This document shows, in pieces, positions 17,565 through 27,291 of a stretch of DNA of 64,000 nucleotides. Under the pieces are notes generated by a model. The model was not told where the DNA came from and ran no database searches. It saw nothing but the letters and a program-made list of their open reading frames with translations. The position numbers and the translations under genes were made by a program. Position 1 is the stretch's first letter. Each line of letters starts with the position of its first letter. Origin of the DNA: an uncultured Erythrobacter sp. (GTDB lineage Bacteria > Pseudomonadota > Alphaproteobacteria > Sphingomonadales > Sphingomonadaceae); contig CANNCZ010000001.1 of assembly GCA_947503275.1 (NCBI GenBank), positions 1,364,001 through 1,428,000 on the forward strand. The letters run 5' to 3'.

Positions 17565-18311
17565 TCACTCCTCCGCTTGCCCGTCAACCATCTCATATTT
17601 GATCGTGATACTGACCCCGGTGCTGACTTGGCCGGGTTGCACAGGGGTGCTGACATCGGCTTCGGCGGCGAGCGCGCGGGCTTGTACCTGGGGCACAGGA
17701 CCGCTTGCCCGGATCGCTTCGCTTATTGCGAGCACGCGCACACCGTCATATCCGACCATCCGTGCATAGGCCTCTGCCCGCCTCTGTGCGCGTTCAACCG
17801 CACGTTGGCGCGCGACATCTTTGGCTGCATCGTCATTCTCGATGCTAAAGCTGGGTCCGGACAGGTCGGTCGCGCCGGATGCGACCAGTGCATCAAGCAC
17901 GCTGCCAGTCTCATCAATCTCGCGCAGCTTCACGCTGACCCGATTGGAGACCTGATATCCTCGAAAGATCTGACGCCGGCTTTGCTGGTTGTAATCGTAT
18001 CGGGCGTTCAGGTTGATGCCTGTGGTCTGGATGTCCTCATCAGCCACGCCCAGCGACCGGATACGCGCGATCACGCGGGTCATCTCTTCTGCATTCTGCC
18101 GCATCGCTTCAACCGCAGTGGGCGCTTCGCTGCTTACCCCTGCGCCAATCGTCACAAGGTCGGGCGCAGCGGTCACACTCTCATAGACGGACAGCTCAAT
18201 CACCGGGCCATCGGCCTCGATCTCAACCTCGGCAGCGTGCGCGACACCGGACGCGGTCATGGGGATTGCAAGAACAGCAGCGGCCATAGCGGCCAGCGAA
18301 TGACGGATCAT
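17565..18311 (-). CDS. SIMPL-domain (DUF541) periplasmic protein
   Basis: A 248-residue exported protein: signal peptide ending at VAHAAE, then one SIMPL domain. Recognisable parts are ISVYESV-like VIELSVYESVTAAPD near the start, the VIARIRSLGVADEDIQT-TGI-x-L stretch, YQVSNRVSVKLREID and the late VERAQRRAEAYARMVG helix before SVSI-type strands. The family is related to an oxidative-stress protein in E. coli, but its biochemistry is poorly known. It lies 87 bases upstream of the PepSY gene on the same strand. Confidence 0.9.
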   Translation of the reverse strand: MIRHSLAAMAAAVLAIPMTASGVAHAAEVEIEADGPVIELSVYESVTAAPDLVTIGAGVSSEAPTAVEAMRQNAEEMTRVIARIRSLGVADEDIQTTGINLNARYDYNQQSRRQIFRGYQVSNRVSVKLREIDETGSVLDALVASGATDLSGPSFSIENDDAAKDVARQRAVERAQRRAEAYARMVGYDGVRVLAISEAIRASGPVPQVQARALAAEADVSTPVQPGQVSTGVSITIKYEMVDGQAEE

Positions 18312-18409
18312 GGGTGGTTCCTCCTAAGCGAACGATCTGCACGCTCGCGCCTTACAGCACACTGAACCCGCTTGTGGCGAGCAGCGCAAGCCCCTAGGTG
18401 CCGCAGCCC

Positions 18410-20242
18410 ATGGCACAACCTCCAATCCTTTCTTGGGAAGGGCTCTCCCTTCAACAAGGCGCGCGCTGGCTTTTTGGCGGCCCGCAGCCTGGTCAGGGTG
18501 CGGAGCCGATTGACCTGCACATCCTGCCGGGTGACCGGCTAGCGCTGATCGGCCGCAACGGTGCGGGTAAGACAACGCTGCTTAAACTGATCGATGACCG
18601 GATCGAGGCGGATCGCGGCACGCGCCGGGTCAAGCCGAACACGCGGATCGTATTTCTGGAGCAGGAGCCTGAATTCACGGCCTATGACACGTTGATGGAT
18701 TTTGCGCTGGCGGGTGATGATGCGCCAGAGGTCTACGAAGTTGAGAGCATCGCCGGACAGCTTGGCATCGACATGGCGACCGACGCTGCTTCGGCCAGCG
18801 GGGGTGAGCGCCGCCGCGCTGCTATTGCCCGTGCGCTTGCCCAAGACCCCGATATCCTGTTGCTGGATGAGCCTACCAACCACTTGGACTTGACCGCCAT
18901 TGATTGGCTTGAGGACTGGTTAAAGCGGTACAAGGGTGCCTTCATCACAATTAGCCATGATCGCACCTTCCTCAAGCGTCTGACCCGCGCGACGCTGTGG
19001 CTCGACCGGGGCACATTGCGGCGCAAAGAGGTCGGCTTTGGAGGGTACGAGGCGTGGGAGGAGTCGGTCTATGCCGAGGAGGCTCGAGCCGCTGAGAAGC
19101 TGGATGCGAGACTGAAGCTGGAGGCGCATTGGTTAGAGCGCGGGGTGACCGCACGACGCAAGCGCAACCAAGGGCGACTTGAGAAGCTGTACCAGATGCG
19201 CGCCGCACGGGCCGCCATGATCTCTGACAGCGGATCGGCCAAGCTGAAGCTCGCCAATGACGATGAATTCAAGTCGAAGTCAGTGATCGTCGCAGAGGGC
19301 ATTTCGAAGACCTATGACGGGCGGACAGTCATCAAGCCGTTCACTCTGCGCATCCAGAACGGTGATCGGATCGGCATTGTCGGTGCAAATGGCGCGGGTA
19401 AGACGACTTTGCTTAAGATGCTGACCGGCGAATTAGAGCCCGATACCGGGACCGTGCAGCGCGCTAGCACTCTGTCTGGTGTGATGATCGACCAGCAACG
19501 CAAGCTGCTCGAACCCGGTGCCAGCGTGCGCGACATCCTGGTCCAAGGCGGTGACTGGATCGACGTGCGCGGAGTGCGAAAGCATGTGCAGGCTTATCTC
19601 AAGGACTTCCTGTTCGATCCCAAGATCGTCGATACCAAGGTCGGCATCCTATCAGGCGGTGAGCGTTCGCGCCTGCTGCTCGCCAGAGAGTTCGCGCGCA
19701 CTGCCAACCTGCTCGTGCTCGATGAGCCAACCAACGACCTCGACCTTGAAACGCTGGATCTGTTGCAAGAGGTGATCTCTGACTTCGACGGCACCGTCCT
19801 GATCGTTAGCCATGATCGCGACTTTCTCGACAAGACGGTGACTTTGACGCTGGGCCTTGATGGCTCGGGCCGGGTCGACATCGTTGCAGGCGGCTTTGCC
19901 GATTGGGAGGCCAAGCGTCAGCAGCCCATTTCAAGCAAGAGGAAGGCCAACACTCCAGCCGCATCCGCGCCAGTCACCGCGCCGGCCGCGCCTACCCCAC
20001 CGGCGCCAAGTTCGGACAAGCTGTCTTACAAGGATCAGCGCGACTATGAACTCCTCCCCACCCGCATAGAGGAGCTGGAGGCCGCCATTGCCAAGGGTGA
20101 GGCGATCCTTGCCGACCCTGACCTTTTCACCGCTGATCCACAGCGTTTCGCTACCATTTCCAAGGGAATCGAGAACGCCCGGGGTGAGAAAGACGCCGCT
20201 GAGGAGCGCTGGCTCGATCTAGCAGAACGGGTTGAGGGTTGA
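18410..20242 (+). CDS. uup: ABC-F ATPase, Uup-like
   Basis: A soluble ABC-F protein of 610 residues acting on ribosomes or on branched DNA, without membrane domains. It has two nucleotide-binding domains: first Walker A GRNGAGKTT, signature SGGERRR, Walker B ILLLDEPTNHLD; second Walker A GANGAGKTT, signature SGGERSR, LLVLDEPTNDLD. A basic linker lies between, and after a Pro/Ala spacer the C-terminal coiled-coil (YELLPTRIEELEAAIAKGE) is typical of Uup rather than EttA. I start at the ATG at 18410; a GTG at 18398 is in frame. Confidence 0.94.
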   Translation: MAQPPILSWEGLSLQQGARWLFGGPQPGQGAEPIDLHILPGDRLALIGRNGAGKTTLLKLIDDRIEADRGTRRVKPNTRIVFLEQEPEFTAYDTLMDFALAGDDAPEVYEVESIAGQLGIDMATDAASASGGERRRAAIARALAQDPDILLLDEPTNHLDLTAIDWLEDWLKRYKGAFITISHDRTFLKRLTRATLWLDRGTLRRKEVGFGGYEAWEESVYAEEARAAEKLDARLKLEAHWLERGVTARRKRNQGRLEKLYQMRAARAAMISDSGSAKLKLANDDEFKSKSVIVAEGISKTYDGRTVIKPFTLRIQNGDRIGIVGANGAGKTTLLKMLTGELEPDTGTVQRASTLSGVMIDQQRKLLEPGASVRDILVQGGDWIDVRGVRKHVQAYLKDFLFDPKIVDTKVGILSGGERSRLLLAREFARTANLLVLDEPTNDLDLETLDLLQEVISDFDGTVLIVSHDRDFLDKTVTLTLGLDGSGRVDIVAGGFADWEAKRQQPISSKRKANTPAASAPVTAPAAPTPPAPSSDKLSYKDQRDYELLPTRIEELEAAIAKGEAILADPDLFTADPQRFATISKGIENARGEKDAAEERWLDLAERVEG

Positions 20243-20820
20243 GCAAGGGCGCTGCCAAGCTCCACCAAGAGGTCAAGGCCTGCACCATCTGCGCGGAGCA
20301 CCTGCCGCTTGGGCCGCGACCGGTCGTCCAGTTTTCCGAACGCTCGCGCATGCTGATCATCGGGCAAGCCCCCGGCACCCGCGTCCATGCGAGCGGTGTT
20401 CCGTGGGACGATGATAGCGGCGACCGGCTGCGCGACTGGCTTGGGCTGGACAAGGACCGGTTCTACGATCCCGATACTCTGGCACTAATGCCTATGGGGT
20501 TCTGTTACCCGGGCAAAGCGGGCAGCGGCGATGCCCCGCCCCGCCCCGAATGCGCACCCGCTTGGCATGACCGTATCCTTGCGCTGTTACCTGAAAACCG
20601 GCTGACTTTGCTCGTGGGAGCCTATGCACAGCGCGCCTACATGCCGGACACGGCTAAGCTCTCCATGACCGAGCGAGTGCGACGCGGTGGTGAGTTCGCG
20701 CCGTTTGTGCCGCTGCCCCACCCCTCATGGCGAGTGCGGATGTGGATGGGTAAGAATCCTTGGTATGAGGCAGAGACCCTCCCCCGCCTGCGCGCTGCGG
20801 TGGCTAGGCGTCTCAACTGA
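20239..20820 (+). CDS. Uracil-DNA glycosylase superfamily protein
   Basis: A 193-residue protein of the uracil-DNA glycosylase fold. It carries an active-site motif of the form MLIIGQAPGTRVHASGVPWDD and the late motif PLPHPSWRVRMW, which corresponds to the His-Pro-S loop. Two Cys (CTIC) near the N-terminus are conserved in this subfamily but no full Fe-S set is visible. The TTG start overlaps the uup stop by four bases (TTGA), indicating coupled translation. Repair of uracil in DNA is likely but the substrate is not proven. Confidence 0.85.
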   Translation: MSKGAAKLHQEVKACTICAEHLPLGPRPVVQFSERSRMLIIGQAPGTRVHASGVPWDDDSGDRLRDWLGLDKDRFYDPDTLALMPMGFCYPGKAGSGDAPPRPECAPAWHDRILALLPENRLTLLVGAYAQRAYMPDTAKLSMTERVRRGGEFAPFVPLPHPSWRVRMWMGKNPWYEAETLPRLRAAVARRLN

Positions 20821-20977
20821 CCCTTTGGGTTGATCGCTGCTGAGAGGCGATTGGACCGCATGGTGCACGCTCTTGTAAGAAAAAACCGGCCGTCCTCACG
20901 TACACGAGTGCTTGACCGAGACCCTATCTCGCCACAATCCTGCGGTAGCGAAACACGCATTCACACAGGAGAGAACC

Positions 20978-21367
20978 ATGTCGATTGAACAACTCGCACA
21001 GGATTTCACGCAGGCCGTCAGAGACGAAAATGCCGAAGTTTATCAGGCGTTGTGGGCGGATGATATTGTCAGCCTCGAACCCAACAGCCTCGATCCCGAC
21101 GACCACAACCCGATGTCCCGCGTCGAAGGTCGCGAGACCCTGCTTGAAAAGCACGCATGGTGGGAAGCCAACACCGAAATGCACGAAGTCACCACCGAAG
21201 GCCCCTATGTCTTTGGCGATCAATTCGCGGTCAGATATACAATGGACGTGACGATGACGGTTGATGGACATTCCGAGCGTTCACAAATGGCAGAGGTCGG
21301 CATCTACACCGTCAAAGATGGCAAGATCGCCGAAGAACGCTTCTTTTACGGCACTGCCTCAGAATAG
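20978..21367 (+). CDS. NTF2-like/SnoaL-type small protein
   Basis: A 129-residue soluble protein with a cone-shaped NTF2-like fold: helix LAQDFTQAVRDENAEVYQALWADDIVSLEP, a loop, then strands HEVTTEGPYVFGDQFAVRYTMDVT and AEVGIYTVKDGKIAEERFFYG. An AGGAGAG ribosome site supports the ATG at 20978. Members include enzymes and binding proteins; no specific substrate can be deduced. Confidence 0.85.
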   Translation: MSIEQLAQDFTQAVRDENAEVYQALWADDIVSLEPNSLDPDDHNPMSRVEGRETLLEKHAWWEANTEMHEVTTEGPYVFGDQFAVRYTMDVTMTVDGHSERSQMAEVGIYTVKDGKIAEERFFYGTASE

Positions 21368-21384
21368 GAAAATCAACGCAATGC

Positions 21385-21414
21385 CCCCGCCGCATGAGTG
21401 ATCGTGCGGCGGGG
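21385..21414. terminator. Hairpin between convergent genes, likely bidirectional terminator
   Basis: A perfect 10-bp GC-rich stem (CCCCGCCGCA and TGCGGCGGGG) with a 10-base loop sits between the convergent genes ending at 21367 and 21453. The minus-strand side is followed a little later by GATTTTCC; there is no T run on the plus side. Confidence 0.6.
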
Positions 21415-21452
21415 CAAGCAGTTGCAATTGTGATCGCTTAAACCAGCGGGCC

Positions 21453-21926
21453 TCACCGGATGCGATAAAAATCCGCCACCCGGTCGAGCGCCAATTTCAA
21501 CACCAGCTTGCTACTGCGCGCGGGCCAACCCAGCGCCTTTTCCGCCTCAGGCAAACCTTCGCCAGCGCACACGACGCGCCATAGAACGTCCTCCAGTCCT
21601 TTCCCCGCCGCGCTCAATGCGCCGTCAAATCGTTGCTTGGCCGCGATCTGCTTTTCTGTACCTGAAAGCCCGGTATCGCCTGTCGATTTGATCCGCACCG
21701 CGTCCCACCGCATCGTGACATTGGGCGACAGTTGCGCGCGCTCATAATCTCCACGCAGCGCTTCGCCCGCATCGAACAACCGCGCATCCAAATGCCCGCG
21801 CGAATGCAGCCACGCAATCGGCGATTCGCCCAGATTCACGGTGACGCTGCGCCGCTTTGCCCTCGCACCGCCGCTTTGACGTGGCCCTGCGGATGTCAGT
21901 TCGCGTTCGACCAATTGCCTTTTCAT
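21453..21926 (-). CDS. DUF6456-domain protein
   Basis: A 157-residue protein whose C-terminal two thirds match the DUF6456 pattern found in sphingomonads: SPIAWLHSRGHLDARLFDAG, YERAQLSPNVTMRWDAVRIK, AAKQRFDGALSAAGKGLEDV and LWRVVCAGEGLPEAEKALGWP. The helical end KLVLKLALDRVADFYR suggests a DNA-binding fold, but function is unknown. The ATG at 21926 follows GGGAGAACGG. It is divergent from the XRE regulator, sharing a 113-base intergenic region. Confidence 0.85.
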   Translation of the reverse strand: MKRQLVERELTSAGPRQSGGARAKRRSVTVNLGESPIAWLHSRGHLDARLFDAGEALRGDYERAQLSPNVTMRWDAVRIKSTGDTGLSGTEKQIAAKQRFDGALSAAGKGLEDVLWRVVCAGEGLPEAEKALGWPARSSKLVLKLALDRVADFYRIR

Positions 21927-22039
21927 AACCCGTTCTCCCACAGCGCTCTGATTGGCCGTGAGACCCTCTTGCCAAATTTGCAAAAGTGTAGGAAAGCAAA
22001 AACCGATTTGGTTCATTGAATTCCTTGTGGAGCCCCCAA

Positions 22040-22621
22040 ATGATCAACCGTATCCGCGAAATTCGAAAGGCAAAGGGCCTGACGCTCGCCGATCTCGCAG
22101 AAGCCTGCAACCCGCCCACAACTGCGCAGACAATCGGGCGCCTTGAGACGGGTATGCGCAACCTGTCGATCAAGTGGATGGACCGAATTGGCACGGCGCT
22201 CGACATCGATCCAGAAATTTTGGTTCGTTCAGAAGGGCAAGAGCGCGCGCAGATCGTCGCGCAAATGGGATTGAGCGAACCAGAGGCGCTCTCCATTCCA
22301 AGAGAGGCGATCCTCCCCACTGAAATCGCGGCCTCGGGTAATGACGCAAAGATGCTCGTGCTCGAAGTGACGGCATCAGTCGGAGAATACCGCCCCGGCG
22401 ATATGGTATGGCTGCGTCAGATACAGCCGGACGATGCGGCGAGCGCGATTAACCGCGATTGTTTGGTGCCTCGCCCCGGTGGCCGCTTCACTTTTGGTCG
22501 CTTGATTGATCGCAAGGGCACTATGGTCGGTATCCTCCCCTCGCAGGCGGGGAATAAGCAGCAAGTGATCGACAATCCGCCTTGGATTGCGGTCGCCATG
22601 ATGTTGGTGCGACCGCTTTGA
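22040..22621 (+). CDS. XRE-family regulator with a LexA/S24-like C-terminal part
   Basis: A 193-residue transcriptional regulator. Residues 1-60 are a Cro/CI helix-turn-helix (IREIRKAKGLTLADLAEA, then TAQTIGRLETGMRNLSI). After a linker, residues from about 110 resemble the S24 peptidase/CI dimer fold (LVLEVTASVGEYRPGDMVWL and a late VAMMLVRPL), but the Ser-Met motif needed for self-cleavage is absent. It is therefore probably an allosteric, non-cleaving repressor. The ATG at 22040 follows TGTGGAGCC. Divergent to the DUF6456 gene, so mutual regulation is possible. Confidence 0.85.
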   Translation: MINRIREIRKAKGLTLADLAEACNPPTTAQTIGRLETGMRNLSIKWMDRIGTALDIDPEILVRSEGQERAQIVAQMGLSEPEALSIPREAILPTEIAASGNDAKMLVLEVTASVGEYRPGDMVWLRQIQPDDAASAINRDCLVPRPGGRFTFGRLIDRKGTMVGILPSQAGNKQQVIDNPPWIAVAMMLVRPL

Positions 22622-22756
22622 TATGAGGTGATGAGAGGTGGTGTTTTTGGCGTGCGGCTTTAACCACAAACGGGGCAAACCGCTTTAACACAACGCGCCT
22701 AACGTGATGTGCAGGCAGGGAGAGACTTTGGTGAAAACAGCGCTAGAGATACTGAC

Positions 22757-23947
22757 ATGAGGCATGTCCTAGCGCTCAGCACGCTCTATCCCAACTCGGT
22801 CAATCCGCGCTTTGGCACCTTTGTGGCGCGCTCATTAGAGGCGCTGGCAAAGCGTGGGCGTGAACATGGGGATTGGCGGGTGAGTGTGATCAACCCCATC
22901 GGCCTACCCCCGATTGCACTCGGCCGGTATCGCACGCTGTCACAGCTTGATCCGGTCAGCGAGGAGCACGGTGTGACGATCCACCGCCCGCGTTTTACCT
23001 TGATCCCAGCCATCGGTGCGCGCCGCAACGCCGCTGCAATCGCAAAGGCCGCTTTACCGCTGGTCGAGCAAATTCATGCAGCAACGCCGATCGATGTGAT
23101 TGATGCGCAGTTCTTCTTCCCCGACGGCCCCGCTGCCGCGTGGATTGCAGGAAAGCTGGGCGTGCCGGTGTCGCTTAAGGCACGGGGCAGCGACATCACC
23201 TATTGGGGCGGGATAGATTTCGCGCGCGAACAAATGCTGGAGGCTGCTGGAAAGGCTAACGGCCTGCTGGCGGTGAGTTCAGCACTGGCCGGCCAAATGG
23301 CCGAAATAGGCATGCCGCGTGACAAAATCCGGGTGCACTACACGGGGCTGGACCGCGACCGTTTCCGTCCGCTTGAACACACGCAATTACGCGCACAAAT
23401 CGGCACTGAGCTGGGCTTTGCGATACCCGACAACGCCCCACTGCTCACCTGTGTAGGCGCTTTGATAGAGCGCAAAGGTCAAGACATCGCCATCGCCGCA
23501 ACCGCTCAGATAGAGGGCGCACGACTGATATTGGTGGGCAAAGGCGATGACGAGGCGCATCTGCGGGATCTTGCACGCGACTTGGGCGTGGGAGAGCGGG
23601 TGCACTTTGTTGGTTCGCTCGACCATGACCTGTTGCCACTGGTGCTATCAGCCGCCGATGTGATGGTGCTGCCGACCCGGAACGAAGGGCTCGCAAATGC
23701 CTGGGTTGAAGCGCTTGCATGCGGGACGCCCGTGGTGACCTGCGATGTCGGCGGGGCGCGTGAACTGATCACCAATAACACCGCCGGACGGCTGGTAGAG
23801 CGCAATCCCGAAGCAGTGGCGGCGGGAATACGACAAGTGCTCAACAACCCACCCATGCGGCAGGCTGTGGCGGCTATGGCTGAGAAATTCAGTTGGGACA
23901 CCAACGCGCTGGAACTGGCCGCGCATTACGATCAGCTCCTGCGATAG
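22757..23947 (+). CDS. GT4-type glycosyltransferase
   Basis: A 396-residue cytosolic glycosyltransferase of GT-B fold. The N-terminal domain opens LALSTLYPNSVNPRFGTFV and holds DVIDAQFFFPDGPAAAW; the C-terminal domain has GALIERKGQDIAI, RLILVGKGDDE, VHFVGSLDHD and the donor-binding motif LPTRNEGLANAWVEALACGTPVV, which includes the EX7E pair. No sugar-cluster genes accompany it; its stop is 18 bases from the convergent secF. Donor and acceptor cannot be predicted. Confidence 0.92.
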   Translation: MRHVLALSTLYPNSVNPRFGTFVARSLEALAKRGREHGDWRVSVINPIGLPPIALGRYRTLSQLDPVSEEHGVTIHRPRFTLIPAIGARRNAAAIAKAALPLVEQIHAATPIDVIDAQFFFPDGPAAAWIAGKLGVPVSLKARGSDITYWGGIDFAREQMLEAAGKANGLLAVSSALAGQMAEIGMPRDKIRVHYTGLDRDRFRPLEHTQLRAQIGTELGFAIPDNAPLLTCVGALIERKGQDIAIAATAQIEGARLILVGKGDDEAHLRDLARDLGVGERVHFVGSLDHDLLPLVLSAADVMVLPTRNEGLANAWVEALACGTPVVTCDVGGARELITNNTAGRLVERNPEAVAAGIRQVLNNPPMRQAVAAMAEKFSWDTNALELAAHYDQLLR

Positions 23948-23965
23948 TGCGGTGAGGGAGAGGCC

Positions 23966-24943
23966 TTAGAGCTGCCCCAGCACCTTCTTCTCTTGCTTGT
24001 CCGCCTCGGTTTCTGTCGGGACAAAGCTGTCTGAATTGACCCCCAGCCAGATCAGGATTGGCGATGCGAGATAGACGCTCGAATAGGTCCCGATAAACAG
24101 ACCCGCCGTAATCGCTGCGACCAGTCCAAATAGGCTGGCCGGACCAAACAGAAGCAGCGGCAACAGCGCTACCAAAAGTGTTAACGACGTCATAACCGTG
24201 CGCGCCAAAGTCTCATTCACAGACAGGTCAAGTAGCTCGGGAAGCGGCATTTTGCGGTATTTTTTCAGATTTTCACGAATTCTATCATAAACAACGATCG
24301 TATCGTTCAACGAATAACCAATGATCGCCAAAATCGCAGCGATAATCTGGAGGCTAAACTCCAGTTGGAACAGGGCAAACATGCCCAACGTCACAGAGAC
24401 ATCGTGGAACAAAGCAAACAGTGCGCCCACGCCAAACTGCCATTCGAAACGGATCCAAATATACAGCGCAACCATCACCATCGCAGCCAGCAGAGCAAGC
24501 CCTGCATCGCGGCTAAATTCCTCGGCCACTTTACCCGAAACCGTGTTGTTCCCGTCGGTACGCACGCCGTCATACCGGCTCTCAATCGCAGCGACGACTT
24601 CGTTGCCGATCTCTGTTGCCGCGCCCGGTGTATCTTCGACATCTGCCGGGAGAGGCACGCGGATTGAGACCACATTTGGCGCGCCAAATTCCTGAACCAC
24701 CGGTGTGCCATAGCCCAGCGCCTCAACCTGCTCACGCAGATCAGCAACAGGTGCCACAGCCTGATCTTCAAAGGTAAGGTTGACCTCCTGACCACCAGCA
24801 AAATCAATGCCTAGATTCAAGCCATTGACCGCGACCAGCGCCCAGCTTGCGATCATCAATGCGATGCTGAACATAAAGAACGGCAAGCGCAGTTTGAGGA
24901 ATTTGATGTTGGTGTCCTGAGGGACGAGTTTAAGCAATTTCAT
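23966..24943 (-). CDS. secF: Protein translocase subunit SecF
   Basis: A 325-residue inner-membrane protein of the RND superfamily. The first helix (FFMFSIALMIASWALVAVNGL) is followed by GIDFAGGQEV, a periplasmic domain and five further helices, including IAAILAIIGYSLNDTIVVYDRI, which carries the proton-path residues. With SecD it uses the proton gradient to pull exported proteins. Start at the ATG at 24943. It lies 17 bases after secD. Confidence 0.97.
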   Translation of the reverse strand: MKLLKLVPQDTNIKFLKLRLPFFMFSIALMIASWALVAVNGLNLGIDFAGGQEVNLTFEDQAVAPVADLREQVEALGYGTPVVQEFGAPNVVSIRVPLPADVEDTPGAATEIGNEVVAAIESRYDGVRTDGNNTVSGKVAEEFSRDAGLALLAAMVMVALYIWIRFEWQFGVGALFALFHDVSVTLGMFALFQLEFSLQIIAAILAIIGYSLNDTIVVYDRIRENLKKYRKMPLPELLDLSVNETLARTVMTSLTLLVALLPLLLFGPASLFGLVAAITAGLFIGTYSSVYLASPILIWLGVNSDSFVPTETEADKQEKKVLGQL

Positions 24944-24960
24944 GTCTCGGCTCCCTAGGC

Positions 24961-26643
24961 TCAAATCGTGATGTCTTTGGGGCGTCTCGCGCTGAGATAG
25001 CCCGCCACCCACATCTTGGTCAGAGTCAGCGCGGTAAAGACCGATGTCACCAGCCCAATCACCAACACCACAGCAAAGCCACGGATCGGGCCAGAGCCAA
25101 ACGCAAACAGCAAGGCGCCCGCGATAAAGTTGGTGATGTTCGCATCGTAAATCGCGCGGCTGGCCTCTTTGTAGCCGTTCTCGACCGCCGTTATGACCTT
25201 GCGCCCGCGTTTTCGCTCTTCGCGTATGCGTTCATTGATCAGCACGTTGGCATCCACCGCCGCGCCCACTGTCAGCACAAAACCAGCAATGCCAGGCAAT
25301 GTCAGCGTAAAGTTGCCAATCGCCATCGCACCCAGCAGGATCAAGACGTTGAACACAAGCGCAATGGTCGCATAAACGCCAAACCGGCCATAGGTCGCGA
25401 TCATCAGGGCGATCACAGCCACACTGCCGATCATCATCGCGATCAAGCCGCTGCGGATCGATTGCTCGCCCAATTCCGCGCTAACGGTACGCTCTTCGAT
25501 CACTGTCAAAGGCACTGGCAGCGCACCCGATTGCAGCGAAATCGCCAATTGGTTCGCGCTTTCGGCGGTAAAATTGCCGGATATTTGCGCAGCCCCGCCC
25601 AAAATCGGTTCATTGAATTGCGGCGCAGAAATCACTTCGCCATCAAGGATAATCGCAAACCTCTCACCCACATTTTCAGTGGAGAGTTTGGCAAAACGTT
25701 GCCCGCCCTGCTGATCAAATGTGATGTTGACGACGTCTTCATTGTTGCGTTGATCAACACCGGCGCGCGCATCGATTAGGCTATCGCCGCGAATACCGCC
25801 CAGCCGTTTTACCGCAATCGCACTGAGCCCTTCATCAGACCCTTCCGCGAATGGAAAAATCTGGCTGCCTGCCCCTGCGACACCAGCATCTGTGTTGGTT
25901 TGCAGCGCCTGTTGATCGACCAGTTTGAATTCCAGTTGAGCGGTCTGGCCCAATTGGTCTTTCAAAGCTTGAGGATCAGCAAGGCCCGGCACCTGAACCA
26001 CGATCCGCGTTTCACCCTGACGGATGATCGTCGGCTCTCGTGTGCCCAGCAAATCGATCCGGCGACGGACCACTTCAACAGCGCCTTCCATGGCGGTGTT
26101 GAGCGCCGCGTCGGTGCCGCTATCAGTCGATTCGAGGACGATACGTTGGCCGTCATCGACGCTGAAATCCCATTCGCGCTGCAAACCGTCACCCATCATC
26201 AGGGGCTCCAGAACGCTGCGCGCACGATCGATATCGGCGGCCGTTTCGAGGATCAGCGATAATTGCCCATTGTTACGCGAAGTGCTGCCAAACTCGATTT
26301 CCGGAGTGGCATTGCGCAATGCCGCTTCAACCGCCTCTTCCATGTTTTCAAGCCGTTGCACCGCGACATCTGCCGGGTCCGCTTCAAGCAGCAAGTGCGA
26401 TCCGCCGGCAAGGTCAAGGCCAAGATTGACTTGCGGGAATGGGGATTCGCTGTCGTCTTCCTCATCATCGCGAGTGGCGTTACTTTCGGCGAGAACATCG
26501 TCGCCCGCGTCCACAGTCTCCGCAGCGACCGCGACCTCAGGCTGCGCCATAAATGGCTGCACCAAGGACGGCAGCGCCGCGGCGGCCATCGCGAGGGTAA
26601 AGACCCAAAGCGAAATCTTCTTCCAGAGGGGGAATTCAAGCAT
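24961..26643 (-). CDS. secD: Protein translocase subunit SecD
   Basis: A 560-residue inner-membrane protein partnering SecF and YajC at the Sec translocon. It shows the N-terminal helix, the LGLDLAGGSHLLLEAD motif, the large periplasmic domains P1 and P4, and a C-terminal six-helix block with AGFVLTVGAAVDANVLINERIREE, the D-x-N proton-relay segment. An acidic insert (DDEEDDSES) follows the first helix. Middle gene of yajC-secD-secF. Confidence 0.97.
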   Translation of the reverse strand: MLEFPLWKKISLWVFTLAMAAAALPSLVQPFMAQPEVAVAAETVDAGDDVLAESNATRDDEEDDSESPFPQVNLGLDLAGGSHLLLEADPADVAVQRLENMEEAVEAALRNATPEIEFGSTSRNNGQLSLILETAADIDRARSVLEPLMMGDGLQREWDFSVDDGQRIVLESTDSGTDAALNTAMEGAVEVVRRRIDLLGTREPTIIRQGETRIVVQVPGLADPQALKDQLGQTAQLEFKLVDQQALQTNTDAGVAGAGSQIFPFAEGSDEGLSAIAVKRLGGIRGDSLIDARAGVDQRNNEDVVNITFDQQGGQRFAKLSTENVGERFAIILDGEVISAPQFNEPILGGAAQISGNFTAESANQLAISLQSGALPVPLTVIEERTVSAELGEQSIRSGLIAMMIGSVAVIALMIATYGRFGVYATIALVFNVLILLGAMAIGNFTLTLPGIAGFVLTVGAAVDANVLINERIREERKRGRKVITAVENGYKEASRAIYDANITNFIAGALLFAFGSGPIRGFAVVLVIGLVTSVFTALTLTKMWVAGYLSARRPKDITI

Positions 26644-26711
26644 TGCCGCTCAGTCTCAATCCAGTTTCCAAGTCTATTCGGTGAGGGGTTTGCCCCTTTG
26701 GGCGACGCCCC

Positions 26712-27038
26712 TTAATCGTTGGCTGGCTTGCCGCCGGGCTCAATCAGATCGGCGATGGTGTGCTTGACCGCTTTCACGCGCACATCCTTGCCCAGTTCCA
26801 GTTCAGCATATGTGTCATCGACCTTGAGCACTTTGCCGACCAAGCCGCCTTGGGTGATAACCTTGTCGCCTTTTTTCAGGCCGCCGACTTTTGCCTGATG
26901 CTCTTTCGTCCGCTTCATTTGTGGGCGGATGATCAGGAACCAGAAAATCACAACCATGCCGACAATCGGCAGCCAGTTGATCCAAGCTGGTGGCGCTTCT
27001 CCGGCGCCTGTTGCTGCAGCGGCTAAAAGGTCAATCAT
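26712..27038 (-). CDS. yajC: Preprotein translocase subunit YajC
   Basis: A 108-residue single-span membrane protein. The helix PIVGMVVIFWFLIIRPQMKRTKEHQ and the following domain GLKKGDKVITQGGLVGKVLKVDD are family hallmarks. It is the first gene of yajC-secD-secF, 68 bases upstream of secD. The region 27039-27291 upstream holds its promoter; I saw no gene there. Confidence 0.96.
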   Translation of the reverse strand: MIDLLAAAATGAGEAPPAWINWLPIVGMVVIFWFLIIRPQMKRTKEHQAKVGGLKKGDKVITQGGLVGKVLKVDDTYAELELGKDVRVKAVKHTIADLIEPGGKPAND

Positions 27039-27291
27039 ATGTCTAGAAACCCGTCGAAGTGTTTGTGTCGTTTATCGGTCCAGACTGATCGCGCCGCTCA
27101 CTTAAAAGCGCCGCATCCCGGCCTTGACCCTGTGCGTAAGTGGGCGCGGTTAGCAGCAATGCAACCGCGCGGCAATTGGGGCGGGCAAAAGGTGGTGCAC
27201 GGCTGCATCACCCGGTCTGGGTGTGCGTTGCCATGACAGGCCGCTTGCCAGACCAAAATCGTAGCCCTATAGCGCGCGCCTCCACTGGATA

